Below, piece after piece: positions 1 through 8,192 of a stretch of 64,000 bases of DNA; the first letter of the stretch is position 1, and every line of letters starts with the position of its first letter. The notes below the pieces were generated by a model, which did not search any database, was not told where the DNA came from, and saw only the letters and a list, made by a program, of their open reading frames with translations. The stretch lies in NCBI GenBank assembly GCA_013298845.1, contig JAAFJN010000013.1, positions 1-64,000 on the forward strand, written 5' to 3'. The DNA is from Chitinophagales bacterium. Its GTDB lineage: Bacteria; Bacteroidota; Bacteroidia; Chitinophagales; Saprospiraceae. The translations under genes were made by a program, and so were the position numbers.

Positions 1-2
1 TC

Positions 3-107
3 CTGAGCGTATCAATTTTTGACAAAACACCTGTAAATCAATTAGTTACAACTATTGGCTCACAAAATCAGGCAGATGACAGTCATAACTCATTGACTTT
101 GTTTTAG
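3..107 (+). other. Partial reading frame at window edge
   Basis: An open frame enters from the left edge and stops at TAG 105-107, giving about 34 residues with no motif I recognise. It could be the C-terminus of an upstream gene or chance. The next recognisable coding material, the hsdR remnant, lies in another frame 20 bp further on, so this segment may sit at the edge of the same rearranged restriction locus. Confidence 0.25.
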
Positions 108-127
108 TTAGAACCGGACACTAGTGA

Positions 128-298
128 GCGGAAATAAATAACTTCTGGACCGATAAAGCAGCAGAGAGAAAACGAATTGAAGGAATGATTGAAGATGAAA
201 TCCGCTACTCAAAAGTGACAGAACTTTCACCGAAAGCAAGTGAACTGGCAACCGAACTAATGCAACTTGCTAAAAACAGAGAAAGCGATTTAAGATGA
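128..298 (+). pseudogene. hsdR: 3' remnant of type I restriction hsdR
   Basis: About 56 in-frame codons end at TGA 296-298. The translation (FWTDKAAERKRIEGMIEDEI, then KVTELSPKASELATELMQLA) resembles the helical C-terminus of type I restriction endonuclease R subunits. An in-frame TGA at 125-127 closes the frame upstream and no motor or nuclease domain is visible, so only the tail survives here. The TGA overlaps the ATG of the next gene as ATGA, the coupling commonly seen between hsdR and a YgjP-type peptidase gene. The family call rests on recall, not a search. Confidence 0.6.
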
Positions 299-978
299 AG
301 TTAGAGGACATAGATATTACCATTGAGAAAACCAACAGACGAAAAACGGTGAGCATCTTCATTGAACGAAACGGTTCAGTGAAAGTACTTGCTCCTATTA
401 CTGCAAGTGACGAGAAAGTAGAAGCGGCGGTAAAATTAAAGGAGTATCAGATTTTTTCAAAAATTGCCAAGTGGAAAGAACTCAATCAGGGCAAGGTAAA
501 TCGTGAATTTGTAAATGGACAATCGTTTCTCTATTTAGGTAGGAATTATCGATTAAAGCTGACAGAAAACCAAGATGTGCCCTTGAAAATAAGTGGCGGC
601 TTTTTTCATTTAGATAAAACGTATTTAGTTAAAGCAGATAAAGTTTTCAAAGATTTCTATCGAGACAAAGCCCTGACTAAAATTCAGGAACGTTTGAAAA
701 TGATTGAAGAAAAGTTTACCCACAAGCCAACAGCAATTAAGGTTTTGGAGTTACAAAACAGATGGGCATCATGGACACCTAAAAACGGACTAAATTTTCA
801 TTGGAAATGTATCATGGCTCCGGTTTCGGTGCTAGACTATATCATTATTCATGAAATGGTTCACTTGAAGTATCCAAATCACTCAACTGAGTTTTGGAAT
901 GAGTTAGACAAGAAAATGCCTGAATTTAGAGAGCATGAAAATTGGTTAAAAAGGAACGGGGTGAAAATGTCGTTATGA
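295..978 (+). CDS. YgjP/SprT-type M48-like zinc metallopeptidase
   Basis: A 227-residue protein of the YgjP-like (DUF45) family. The C-terminal third carries the zinc-binding HEMVH motif in the segment YIIIHEMVHLKYPNH, followed by the usual FWNELDKKMPEF helix. The N-terminal half matches the family's beta-rich region. No signal peptide is seen, so it should be cytosolic. Its ATG overlaps the stop of an hsdR remnant by the ATGA pattern. Genes of this family are frequent companions of type I restriction systems, where their role is not settled. Here the partner is broken, so it is either an orphan of a lost system or acts alone. The catalytic motif is intact. Confidence 0.88.
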   Translation: MKLEDIDITIEKTNRRKTVSIFIERNGSVKVLAPITASDEKVEAAVKLKEYQIFSKIAKWKELNQGKVNREFVNGQSFLYLGRNYRLKLTENQDVPLKISGGFFHLDKTYLVKADKVFKDFYRDKALTKIQERLKMIEEKFTHKPTAIKVLELQNRWASWTPKNGLNFHWKCIMAPVSVLDYIIIHEMVHLKYPNHSTEFWNELDKKMPEFREHENWLKRNGVKMSL

Positions 979-1124
979 GTCCGATCTTGTCTATTTTAAT
1001 CACTCCTTATTAGAACATACAGACGATATTAAACGGACCTGTTTTATTAAATTCGTTGAGCCACAAGTGCTGTCGTCCTCTGAATTGGAAGAGTAAACTT
1101 TATACAAAAACAATTAACTAAAAA

Positions 1125-1467
1125 ATGTACCCACTTTTTGAGTCTGCCGGATTCGCCTTCACACCAGCGCAAATCCAATTACTGGACCAGAATGATGGCC
1201 CACAGTTACAATCTACAAGGCCCCTGCATGGAGTTTGAATGCGAATTTCTTTCGCACGGTTATACCCGGCAGGATGTACAAGACCCCGTCCTTCGGGCCG
1301 AGATGGAAAGTCACCGGGATGAATGGACTTTATTTTTTGAATTGAACAGCGAAAATGCCGCCAATATGTGCTGGGGAGACGTTGGTATGCTTTACTTTTG
1401 GATCCGAAAATCTGATTTGGAAAAACATGCCTTTGAAAAATGTAGTATGATTTTGCAATGTACTTAG
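1125..1467 (+). pseudogene. DUF1963 (YwqG-like) gene remnant, truncated and frameshifted
   Basis: The last part of the open frame (WTLFFELNSENAANMCWGDV, then MLYFWIRKSDLE and MILQCT) matches the C-terminus of DUF1963/YwqG-like proteins. These are usually 250 or more residues long, and the first half is absent. A second frame starting at ATG 1125 reads MYPLFESAGFAFTPAQIQLL and stops at 1236-1238; it looks like the preceding part of the family, shifted relative to the C-terminal frame. A TAA directly precedes that ATG. I therefore read this as a 5'-deleted, frameshifted copy and not a 109-residue gene. Function of the family is unknown. Confidence 0.6.
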
Positions 1468-1548
1468 TGCCGGATGCGGCACTAGATAAAAAACTGGCTC
1501 GAAAATAGCACCCAAACTCTGGCGACGTTTTACAAAAAAGGAAAAAAT

Positions 1549-3783
1549 ATGCACAAACACTTTATTTTAATCATAGCCTGCCTCATTGGGCAATGCTTAT
1601 CCGCCCAAACATTTTCCTCCGCCGTCAACGATTCCATTCCCGACGACGGCAACATCATTTCTTTCCCGATGCAGGTATCGGGGCTGCCGGGCAATATAGA
1701 TACGGTGTTTGGGCTGGAACAAATCTGTTTCAACATCACGCACTCTTACGTGGAGGATATTACGATGCGGTTGGTCGCTCCCAACGGCAAAGTCATTCGG
1801 CTTTTTGGGGGTATCGGTGGGGGCGGTGATGACTTTACCAACACCTGCCTGGCTGGTTCGGGCGATCCCCTGAGTGCTGCTTCGCCGCCGTATTCGGGTA
1901 CGTTTCAGGGCCAGGGTACCATGGGCGATTTTAATAAAGGAGGCACTGACCCCAATGGCACCTGGACTTTGGTGGTGGAGGATACCTATGCTTTTGCCGA
2001 CGCCGGTTTTTTTATTGACTGGAGCATCACGTTTGGCGATGACCCGGTTTTTCCGTTTTATTTTATTTCGAGTAATTTGCCCATCGTCAAATTGACCACC
2101 GTCGCTGATCCCATCGGCGATGACCCCAAAGTGCCGGTAACCATGCACATCATTGACAATGGCCCCGGCCAGCGCAATTATGCAAATCAAACCGACTATG
2201 CTTTTTCGGGAACAATCATGGCCGAATGGCAGGGATTTAGCGGAACCGGCATGCCCAAAAAGAGTTACGATTTTGAAGTTGTGGATGCACTGGGCAATGA
2301 CCTCGACACGACGTTGCTGGGTTTACCCGCCGAAAGTGACTGGATTTTTAAATCCGAATACCTCGACCATACCCTGCTCAAAAATCCCCTGACCTACGAA
2401 ATGGCGCGCCGTATGGGCCAGTACGCACCCCGCACCAAACCCTGCGAAATGATCCTCGATGGCGAGTACATTGGTCTCTATACGCTGACCGAAAAGGTAA
2501 AACGCGCCCAACATCGGGTGGACATTGCCCGACTTCGGCCCGAAGATCTGGAAGGGGCGGAATTGACCGGCGGTTATATTTTTGAAATGAATATCAACAA
2601 TAACCAACCCGCCGATTGGGTATCGCCCTACCAGCCCATCAACTACGCCACCAACCAATTGAACGTTGAATTCAAATACGTGTACCCCAAACGCGATGTG
2701 ATGGAGCCGGAACAGGCCAATTATCTTCAAAACTACGTCAACGACTTCGAAAATGCCCTGCTGGCCAATAACTTCGCCGACCCGATGGCCGGATTCAGGG
2801 CCGTTGCCGACGAGCAGTCTTTCATTGATTTTCTGATTGTCAATGAGTTTAGCGTCAACTACGATTCCTACGGGCGCAGCACATACCTCGTCAAAGAAAA
2901 AGATACCGATGGTGGCAAACTCCGCTGCGGGCCGCCCTGGGATTACGACCGCGCTTATGGTCAGGAGGTTTTTGGGCCGGGCTGGGTATGGGAAACCACC
3001 CATCCGGGTTGGCCCTTTCCATTCTGGTGGTCGCGCCTGTGGGAAGACCCGACCTACCGCAAACGCCTCGCCTGCCGCTGGTCCATGCTTCGCCAAAATA
3101 CCCTTTCGGACGATCAATTCGTTGCCGCCATTGACTCCCTTGAGCAAAATATCCTCGAAGGCCAGGCCCGTAATTTTACCGTCTGGAACGACCTTCGTAT
3201 GCCCTACGAAGCCAACGTGGATACCCTCCGCGCATTCGTGCTTCGGCGTTTGCACTGGATGGACAACGCCTTGGCTGAGCAGCAGGTTGGTCCGCCCGAT
3301 GTTTATTTACCCACGGACACTGCCTGGGTCGAAGGTCAAATTTTTGATGCTGCACAACTCATTGGTAATCAGTATACTTACAATTGGCAACCCGGCCCCG
3401 ACACCTCCACGATTATTTTCCCCGGCGATGGACTTTATCACTTGTTGGTGACTGATACATACGGTTGTTTTACCCGAAAATCCGTGCAGATTTCTCTCGT
3501 CGAACCCAATGCTGTTTTTGATGCGAACGGGGATCATTGGGCGGGTATTGCGGTTTCGCCCAATCCGTTTTCGGCGCAGTTGGGCGTTGATTTTAAGCAA
3601 GCACCCCAAGCGGATTTTACACTCACGCTCGAAAATGAACGGGGACAACGGGTGTTCCACCGGGCATACCCGGCTGGCACCCAACAACCGACCATGCCAA
3701 CGGCCAATTTGCCCGCGGGTCAGTACGTGTTGCGCTGTATTTTCGAGGAAAAATCGTGGGTGACGAAGGTGGTGAAACGTTGA
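1549..3783 (+). CDS. Secreted CotH-like protein with P domain and T9SS sorting tail
   Basis: 744 residues. Signal peptide 1-20 (IIACLIGQCLSAQ). Residues about 25-165 form a proprotein convertase P-like domain (DITMRLVAPNGK, then DPNGTWTLVVEDTY). Residues about 175-580 are a CotH kinase-like domain, with WIFKSEYLDHTLLKNPLTYE, the TGGYIFEM motif and the active-site-like segment PPWDYDRAYG. The C-terminal 80 residues are a type A T9SS sorting domain (VSPNPFSAQLGVDF, then NLPAGQYVLRCIF). CotH proteins can phosphorylate secreted proteins; its substrate here is unknown. The P domain distinguishes it from the second CotH gene at 48.5 kb. It is likely exported and surface-attached or released. A heptamer array starts at the stop codon. 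Confidence 0.88.
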   Translation: MHKHFILIIACLIGQCLSAQTFSSAVNDSIPDDGNIISFPMQVSGLPGNIDTVFGLEQICFNITHSYVEDITMRLVAPNGKVIRLFGGIGGGGDDFTNTCLAGSGDPLSAASPPYSGTFQGQGTMGDFNKGGTDPNGTWTLVVEDTYAFADAGFFIDWSITFGDDPVFPFYFISSNLPIVKLTTVADPIGDDPKVPVTMHIIDNGPGQRNYANQTDYAFSGTIMAEWQGFSGTGMPKKSYDFEVVDALGNDLDTTLLGLPAESDWIFKSEYLDHTLLKNPLTYEMARRMGQYAPRTKPCEMILDGEYIGLYTLTEKVKRAQHRVDIARLRPEDLEGAELTGGYIFEMNINNNQPADWVSPYQPINYATNQLNVEFKYVYPKRDVMEPEQANYLQNYVNDFENALLANNFADPMAGFRAVADEQSFIDFLIVNEFSVNYDSYGRSTYLVKEKDTDGGKLRCGPPWDYDRAYGQEVFGPGWVWETTHPGWPFPFWWSRLWEDPTYRKRLACRWSMLRQNTLSDDQFVAAIDSLEQNILEGQARNFTVWNDLRMPYEANVDTLRAFVLRRLHWMDNALAEQQVGPPDVYLPTDTAWVEGQIFDAAQLIGNQYTYNWQPGPDTSTIIFPGDGLYHLLVTDTYGCFTRKSVQISLVEPNAVFDANGDHWAGIAVSPNPFSAQLGVDFKQAPQADFTLTLENERGQRVFHRAYPAGTQQPTMPTANLPAGQYVLRCIFEEKSWVTKVVKR

Positions 3784-3960
3784 TACCGAACAGCGGAACA
3801 TCGAACACCGAACACCGAATATCGAACGCCGAGTATCGAACGCCGAACACCGAATATCGAACACCGAACACCGAAATAATATTTAAATGAATAAGGTTAA
3901 AAATACAGCGCGTTTCGGGTCACAGATTACAGACCTTCACGAGCATACGTGGATTAAAAA
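3784..3960 (+). repeat. Family A heptamer array plus core
   Basis: Directly after the TGA of the CotH gene runs an array of degenerate 7-bp units of the form GAAYRYC (GAACACC, GAATATC, GAACGCC, GAGTATC) up to about 3873. It is followed by an AT-rich core beginning AATAATATTTAAATG that continues through AGCGCGTTTCGGGTCACAGA. The same core follows the array at 6.73 kb almost letter for letter. No TTC arm follows here, so this is a half element. No coding potential is supported. Confidence 0.85.
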
Positions 3961-3975
3961 TGAACACTTCGTACT

Positions 3976-4560
3976 ATGAATACATTTTTCACTTCTTTGC
4001 TTGTTTGTTTTCTAAGTTTTAGTACCCTTTTCGCCCAAAAGGAGAACAGATTGCCGTGGTCGAAGCGCAACTCGGCGTTTAGTTTGCAAATGACGGCTGG
4101 TTACGGGTCTGGAGGCCCGTATATATCTGGATTTGGGCGACTTAGTTTAATGTATGAAAAACATATTTTACCAGTGCTCGGCTTAAATTTGGGTTTTTCG
4201 CAAATTGTAGATGGCTACAACTTTGGCCCAGGTATACCCATCAACGCACAAATTAATCTTTTAACTGAGCGGCGGCGCGGAGCCATTATTTGTGCGGGTA
4301 TTATGCCTCAATTTGGTATTTACCGATTCAAACCTGACATTCTACCCATATTTGAAATCAAATTTCGCGCTGGTTTTGGGAAAAGCCGCTGGTTTTTTGA
4401 ACCACATTTATTTCTATTCAGGCCGTACGGGTACCACTGCGCTAATGGTACATTTACTTGTGCTGGTAATCTAACCCTGAATGAAAAGAAGTCATCTGCA
4501 ATTGGCATTGGTTTTGGTATCGGTCGTTACAATCAAAAACTTGTAAAAGTGTACAGGTAA
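3976..4560 (+). CDS. Secreted beta-barrel-like protein of unknown function
   Basis: 194 residues with a signal peptide (FFTSLLVCFLSFSTLFAQ). The mature part alternates glycine and aromatic residues (LQMTAGYGSGGPYISGFG, then GIGFGIGRYN near the end), which suggests a small outer-membrane beta-barrel. I do not recognise a named family. It starts 15 bp after a family A repeat core and is followed 38 bp later by another unknown gene on the same strand, so the two may be cotranscribed. Cysteines in YHCANGTFTCAGNL could form a disulfide in the periplasm. Confidence 0.65.
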   Translation: MNTFFTSLLVCFLSFSTLFAQKENRLPWSKRNSAFSLQMTAGYGSGGPYISGFGRLSLMYEKHILPVLGLNLGFSQIVDGYNFGPGIPINAQINLLTERRRGAIICAGIMPQFGIYRFKPDILPIFEIKFRAGFGKSRWFFEPHLFLFRPYGYHCANGTFTCAGNLTLNEKKSSAIGIGFGIGRYNQKLVKVYR

Positions 4561-4598
4561 GTAGTTTCAATAATAAAATACAATTTCAAAACAACATC

Positions 4599-5072
4599 AT
4601 GCACCAGAAACGACTATTACAAATTCTGGCCATTTTCATGGCATTGGTTGCAGGACTCTCTGGATTCTATATATACATGACCTATGATCGGAGTTACATG
4701 TGGGTGAAAGAATACAAGGAAGAACTGGAAATCGCTGCTGAAAAAAGTGGTTTTCAAATGGGAAAAACCGACGAAATAGACGTGGCGAAAATTCAGCGTT
4801 CAAAAGAGAAAACGATCAAGATTAAAATTCAGCGGGTTTTGGGTACGTTTAACCTAATGAATTATGGACACGAATTTGGAGAAATAACCACGTTGACGGC
4901 CAAAAATAACGAAGGATTAATCCATTGTAAAGGTTGGTGTTTAGACGATTATTTAATCGGACTTGAAATCGAATATAGCAATATAGACGAAACAAAACTG
5001 ACAAGTTTTAAGGATAATCTTGAGCAACAGTTTGACAATTATAGAATTAAGTGGACTGAATTTACAAAATAA
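4599..5072 (+). CDS. Membrane-anchored hypothetical protein
   Basis: 157 residues. Residues 6-28 form a single N-terminal membrane segment (LQILAIFMALVAGLSGFYIY), followed by a charged soluble part rich in Lys and Glu. No lipobox and no motif I recognise. It follows the beta-barrel-like gene by 38 bp on the same strand. The soluble domain is probably periplasmic. Function unknown; codon use and composition look ordinary for the window, and the length and signal-anchor make it a likely real gene. Confidence 0.55.
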   Translation: MHQKRLLQILAIFMALVAGLSGFYIYMTYDRSYMWVKEYKEELEIAAEKSGFQMGKTDEIDVAKIQRSKEKTIKIKIQRVLGTFNLMNYGHEFGEITTLTAKNNEGLIHCKGWCLDDYLIGLEIEYSNIDETKLTSFKDNLEQQFDNYRIKWTEFTK

Positions 5073-5256
5073 AAATAATTATCCAATATAAAGGCAGATA
5101 TAAATAACTTGGCCATGCGCCAGCCGGGGAAATTGAAAGGTCATGACTACCTAATCCCTTTGAACAATATTTGGCAAAAGCGAGTTTAAAAGAAGTATAT
5201 ATTACAATCGCCTCAAAACGGCACAGTTCTTATCTGTAAACACAAACGAATCCACT

Positions 5257-6582
5257 ATGCGAACGCTGAACAAAAACCGCATTGCATTTATTCTTTTTAT
5301 CGCTTTTTTTGCGGGTGGATCAAAAGGATATACTCAAAATTTTTACGGGTACTCAATCCCCAATTCTTTGGTCATCTTTAATCCAACCACCTGCGAAGTG
5401 TGCCAACAGTTACAACTCAATGGTATAGCCCCGGCCAATCAAAGTGCCAATGGTGATATATTTGTTACGGGTACGGGGAACGTGATACTGACTTTAGGTA
5501 ACCAGTTGTTGGTTTATGACCCGCCCAATCCCAATCCCGTTTCTACACTTACAGTGCCAGGTATTACACAATTTGCCGGCACGGCTGCCGGTCCCGGTAA
5601 CACGATTTATGTAGTGGGTACAGTTAATAATATTGCCCAACTTTATACCTACGACCCAGATACCAACTCCCTTACGTTCATAGGGGCATTCGGTTCCTTC
5701 CTGGACACGTTTACGGATTTATGGTACGAGAATGGTGTCCTTTATGGACTTGTAGTCACTGGGGGAATTTTTCAGATTAATGTCAATAATCCGTTGCTCA
5801 CTACTCAAACACCTTATGGTTTTACTAACTTTCCGGCTATTACCGATGGCGGGTTTTATGTGTCATTTAACCTTTTTGGCCAACTTTCCATTAGTTCAGG
5901 GCAGAATCAATTTATATGTAATGAGATTGCCGGTGGACTGATTATCAATGAGTTTTACCAAATACCGGCCAGTGTGATGCCTGCTCCCAATTGTAATAAC
6001 TGTATCAGTGATGCGGGTACCGTTAACAACAATGCACTCAGGGTATGTACACCCGGTAATGCCAATATTCCTTTTAATAACAATGCGACGCTGGATGCCA
6101 ATGACATATTGCAGTATGCCGTTGTAAGTAATCCGAATGACCCGGAAGCGAGTTTATTATACACCGGCAATACCAATCCTATCCCTTTTGATCCAAGTAT
6201 TTTTACCATTGGAGTCACTTATTATGTAGGTACTGTGGTCGGCAATAATGTTGCCGGGAGTGTCAGCCTGAGTGATCCCTGTCTCGATTTTTCTAATCTG
6301 ATACCTTTGGTGTGGCAAGCGACCCCTTCCGTCAGTCTCAGTGCACCGGCTGCCGCCATATGCGCAAACCAGTGCATTACCCTGACGGTTGATTTGATCG
6401 GGGTACCGCCTTTCACCCTGCAAGGGGCAGTATTGCTCAATGGCTTACCCGTTGACAACCTAACCAATACCTTCAACAGCAATACCGGGACGCTTCAGTT
6501 GTGCGCTCCTGCGGGTTCTAATGGCGGCAACCTCAGTTTCACGTCGTTACAATTGTCGGATACCAATTGTACTTGCAATTGA
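5257..6582 (+). CDS. Secreted propeller-like protein, paralogue of the 31 kb gene
   Basis: 441 residues with signal peptide (FILFIAFFAGGSKGYTQ). Residues about 25-230 resemble a beta-propeller or SMP-30-like fold, with repeats such as GNTIYVVGTVNNIAQLYTYD. Residues about 245-441 form a module beginning CISDAGTVNN, with DANDILQYAVVSNP and YYVGTVVGNNVAGS. It ends abruptly in LSDTNCTCN. The gene at 30439-31782 has the same architecture and ends in LTDAWCNCE, so this ending is conserved and not a truncation. No T9SS sorting domain is visible. Function unknown; probably exported. Confidence 0.75.
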   Translation: MRTLNKNRIAFILFIAFFAGGSKGYTQNFYGYSIPNSLVIFNPTTCEVCQQLQLNGIAPANQSANGDIFVTGTGNVILTLGNQLLVYDPPNPNPVSTLTVPGITQFAGTAAGPGNTIYVVGTVNNIAQLYTYDPDTNSLTFIGAFGSFLDTFTDLWYENGVLYGLVVTGGIFQINVNNPLLTTQTPYGFTNFPAITDGGFYVSFNLFGQLSISSGQNQFICNEIAGGLIINEFYQIPASVMPAPNCNNCISDAGTVNNNALRVCTPGNANIPFNNNATLDANDILQYAVVSNPNDPEASLLYTGNTNPIPFDPSIFTIGVTYYVGTVVGNNVAGSVSLSDPCLDFSNLIPLVWQATPSVSLSAPAAAICANQCITLTVDLIGVPPFTLQGAVLLNGLPVDNLTNTFNSNTGTLQLCAPAGSNGGNLSFTSLQLSDTNCTCN

Positions 6583-6650
6583 CTTGGTTAAAATTACCCT
6601 CTTTGCACAAAAAACGAGTGGAATAATGAGCCTGGCTCACAATTAAATAC

Positions 6651-6803
6651 TTCGATATTCGGCGTTCGGCGTTCGATATTCGACATAAAAAAAATATCGA
6701 ACACTGAATATCGAACGCCGAACGCCAAACACCGAAATAATATTTAAATGAATAAGGTTAAAAATACAGCGCGTTTCGGGTCACAGACCTTCACGAGCAT
6801 ACG
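6651..6803 (+). repeat. Family A element with back-to-back inverted arrays
   Basis: A TTC-strand array (6651-6683, units like TTCGGCG and TTCGATA) is followed after about 10 bp by a GAA-strand array (6694-6737). The arrays face each other with almost no spacer, giving a potential long hairpin. The core after the second array (AATAATATTTAAATG to CTTCACGAGCATACG) repeats the sequence at 3870-3950, minus a short TTACAGA duplication present there. Confidence 0.85.
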
Positions 6804-6998
6804 CTTGCTGGCTGGAGGTATCGGAAATAGTAGGCAGATGGCAGGAGTCATGCGCTAATGGGGAAAAATGAGTGAATACGGCGCACAAAAACCAGGTGGA
6901 ATAATCTGCAAAATCTGTAAGATTTGGTAGATTTCAGCCGGAAATATGCGCCGTAGGCACCGCAGGCCCGGAGCGCACCAGTCCCCCGTAATTACGAA
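6804..6998. other. Intergenic region with short inverted and direct repeats
   Basis: No gene is supported. An 8-bp inverted repeat ACGGCGCA/TGCGCCGT (6878-6885 and 6947-6954) brackets a block of near-9-bp repeats of the form AATCTGNAA/GATTTGGTA (about 6901-6935). This resembles small palindromic repeat elements and could fold in RNA at the 3' side of the converging genes. Confidence 0.4.
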
Positions 6999-7451
6999 TC
7001 AAAGGCCCTGTTTCCGTTCCGTATCAATTGTATTTGGCCATTTCCACGCGTAGCGAATAATCAGGCAAAGCAGAAAAACCTCAACACCGGCCGCAAATAC
7101 CATGTGCATCCAGGCTTCTCCGGCCAAATTAAACAACGTGTAGGGAATGTACACCGCGCCAAGAATGATATTTGTCGGGCGATTTACTTTGGCCGGCAGG
7201 GCAACCGAAAGAAAAATCATCAGTGCCGGAATACTCACCGAGGCGAGTGCCGCCAACAGAAATCCCGGTGAAATATCAAATACAAATACCTTTCCTTTCA
7301 GAATACCGTCGACCTTTCCCGGCATGTACAAGGCGAAATAATCCACGTAGATATAGAGGAACGTAAAACTCGCCCACAGCGTAGCCAGTTGTAGTTTTAC
7401 GCTTACTTTTGGGTCTTGCAGGGTGTTTTGTGGTGATTTTTGTGTGTTCAT
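6999..7451 (-). CDS. DUF6326-like four-helix membrane protein
   Basis: 150 residues starting at the ATG complementary to 7449-7451 (MNTQKSPQNTLQDPKVSVK). Longer upstream reading overlaps the preceding gene and was not used. Four hydrophobic segments are visible: LATLWASFTFLYIYV, PGFLLAALASVSIPALMIFL, NIILGAVYIPYTLFNLAG and MVFAAGVEVFLLCLIIRYAW. The pattern fits the DUF6326 family by recall. It starts 10 bp after the stop of the upstream beta-barrel-like gene, so the two are probably one transcript. Function unknown. Confidence 0.65.
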   Translation of the reverse strand: MNTQKSPQNTLQDPKVSVKLQLATLWASFTFLYIYVDYFALYMPGKVDGILKGKVFVFDISPGFLLAALASVSIPALMIFLSVALPAKVNRPTNIILGAVYIPYTLFNLAGEAWMHMVFAAGVEVFLLCLIIRYAWKWPNTIDTERKQGL

Positions 7452-7461
7452 CAGTTGTCCA

Positions 7462-8088
7462 TTAAAAATTAAATCCAAAGTGAAATCCTGGTTCTCCGAA
7501 GATGAATTTTGGCCATTTATCGTCCAATTGTTTAAAGCCATCGGGTAATTTTGTGTGATAAGCCCGGTGGGTAATGGCAACGGAGGGTTGAATAAAAAAT
7601 CGGTCTTTAAAAAGTTTGATGTGATAACCAACGCGGTAGGTGTTGAATATCTGGAAACCATTATCCACTTTTTTGCCGTTGTCGTTCACAAAATTTTGCC
7701 AGGTGGGCATTACATTAAGTTCGGCGTACAAACCTTTCCACCAAAAACGTTGGTAAGACACGGATAAACCAAACTCACGAACATACCCCGGAAATTTTTC
7801 TTCCGGCTTTCCGTAGGATTTGTTGAAAAATGGATGAATACCATTCGGCCAGGCATATTTCCAGGTTTTGGGTTCCAATGTAATGACATCTTGTCCCGTC
7901 ATCCGATAACCAATATTGAGTTGAGCGAAATTGGGGGGATTGGTAGGGGCAAAATTACCCAATAAAAACACCGTGCTACCAACAAACCAGCGTTTGTAGG
8001 TATTGTCTTGCTTGCCATATTGGGCTTGAAGGGTCAACGAAAAAGCACTCAAAAGTGCGGTCAAGAGCATAATTTTTGTTTTTTGCAT
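7462..8088 (-). CDS. Secreted outer-membrane protein, tandem copy 1
   Basis: 208 residues, signal peptide MQKTKIMLLTALLSAFSLTLQAQ. The mature protein carries FVGSTVFLLGNFAPTNPPNF, NIGYRMTGQDVITLE, SVSYQRFWWKGLYAELN and the ending GFHFGFNF. Alternating aromatic beta strands with a terminal Phe suggest an outer-membrane beta-barrel. It is clearly paralogous to the next gene upstream (8193-8834), including the signal peptide and the upstream DNA. Spacing puts it in front of the DUF6326-like gene. Function unknown. Confidence 0.75.
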   Translation of the reverse strand: MQKTKIMLLTALLSAFSLTLQAQYGKQDNTYKRWFVGSTVFLLGNFAPTNPPNFAQLNIGYRMTGQDVITLEPKTWKYAWPNGIHPFFNKSYGKPEEKFPGYVREFGLSVSYQRFWWKGLYAELNVMPTWQNFVNDNGKKVDNGFQIFNTYRVGYHIKLFKDRFFIQPSVAITHRAYHTKLPDGFKQLDDKWPKFIFGEPGFHFGFNF

Positions 8089-8192
8089 ATCAAAACGTTT
8101 AGTTGTTCAATGATAGCGCAAAGGTCAGTGGGCTACGGGCTAAAAATCGTTCACTAAAGTTAAAAAGTGACGTTTCAGACCGGCTTTAACTG

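Noticed and set aside
2323..3255. 310-residue minus-strand frame inside the CotH gene
   Set aside because: Shadow of the strongly supported CotH frame.
3784..3870. CRISPR array
   Set aside because: Repeats are 7-bp tandem units without spacers of equal length; no cas genes in the window.
5115..5189. 24-residue frame MRQPGKLKGHDYLIP in the gap before the 5.3 kb gene
   Set aside because: No promoter, no recognisable family and an ordinary length for chance; may be a gene remnant but cannot be supported.
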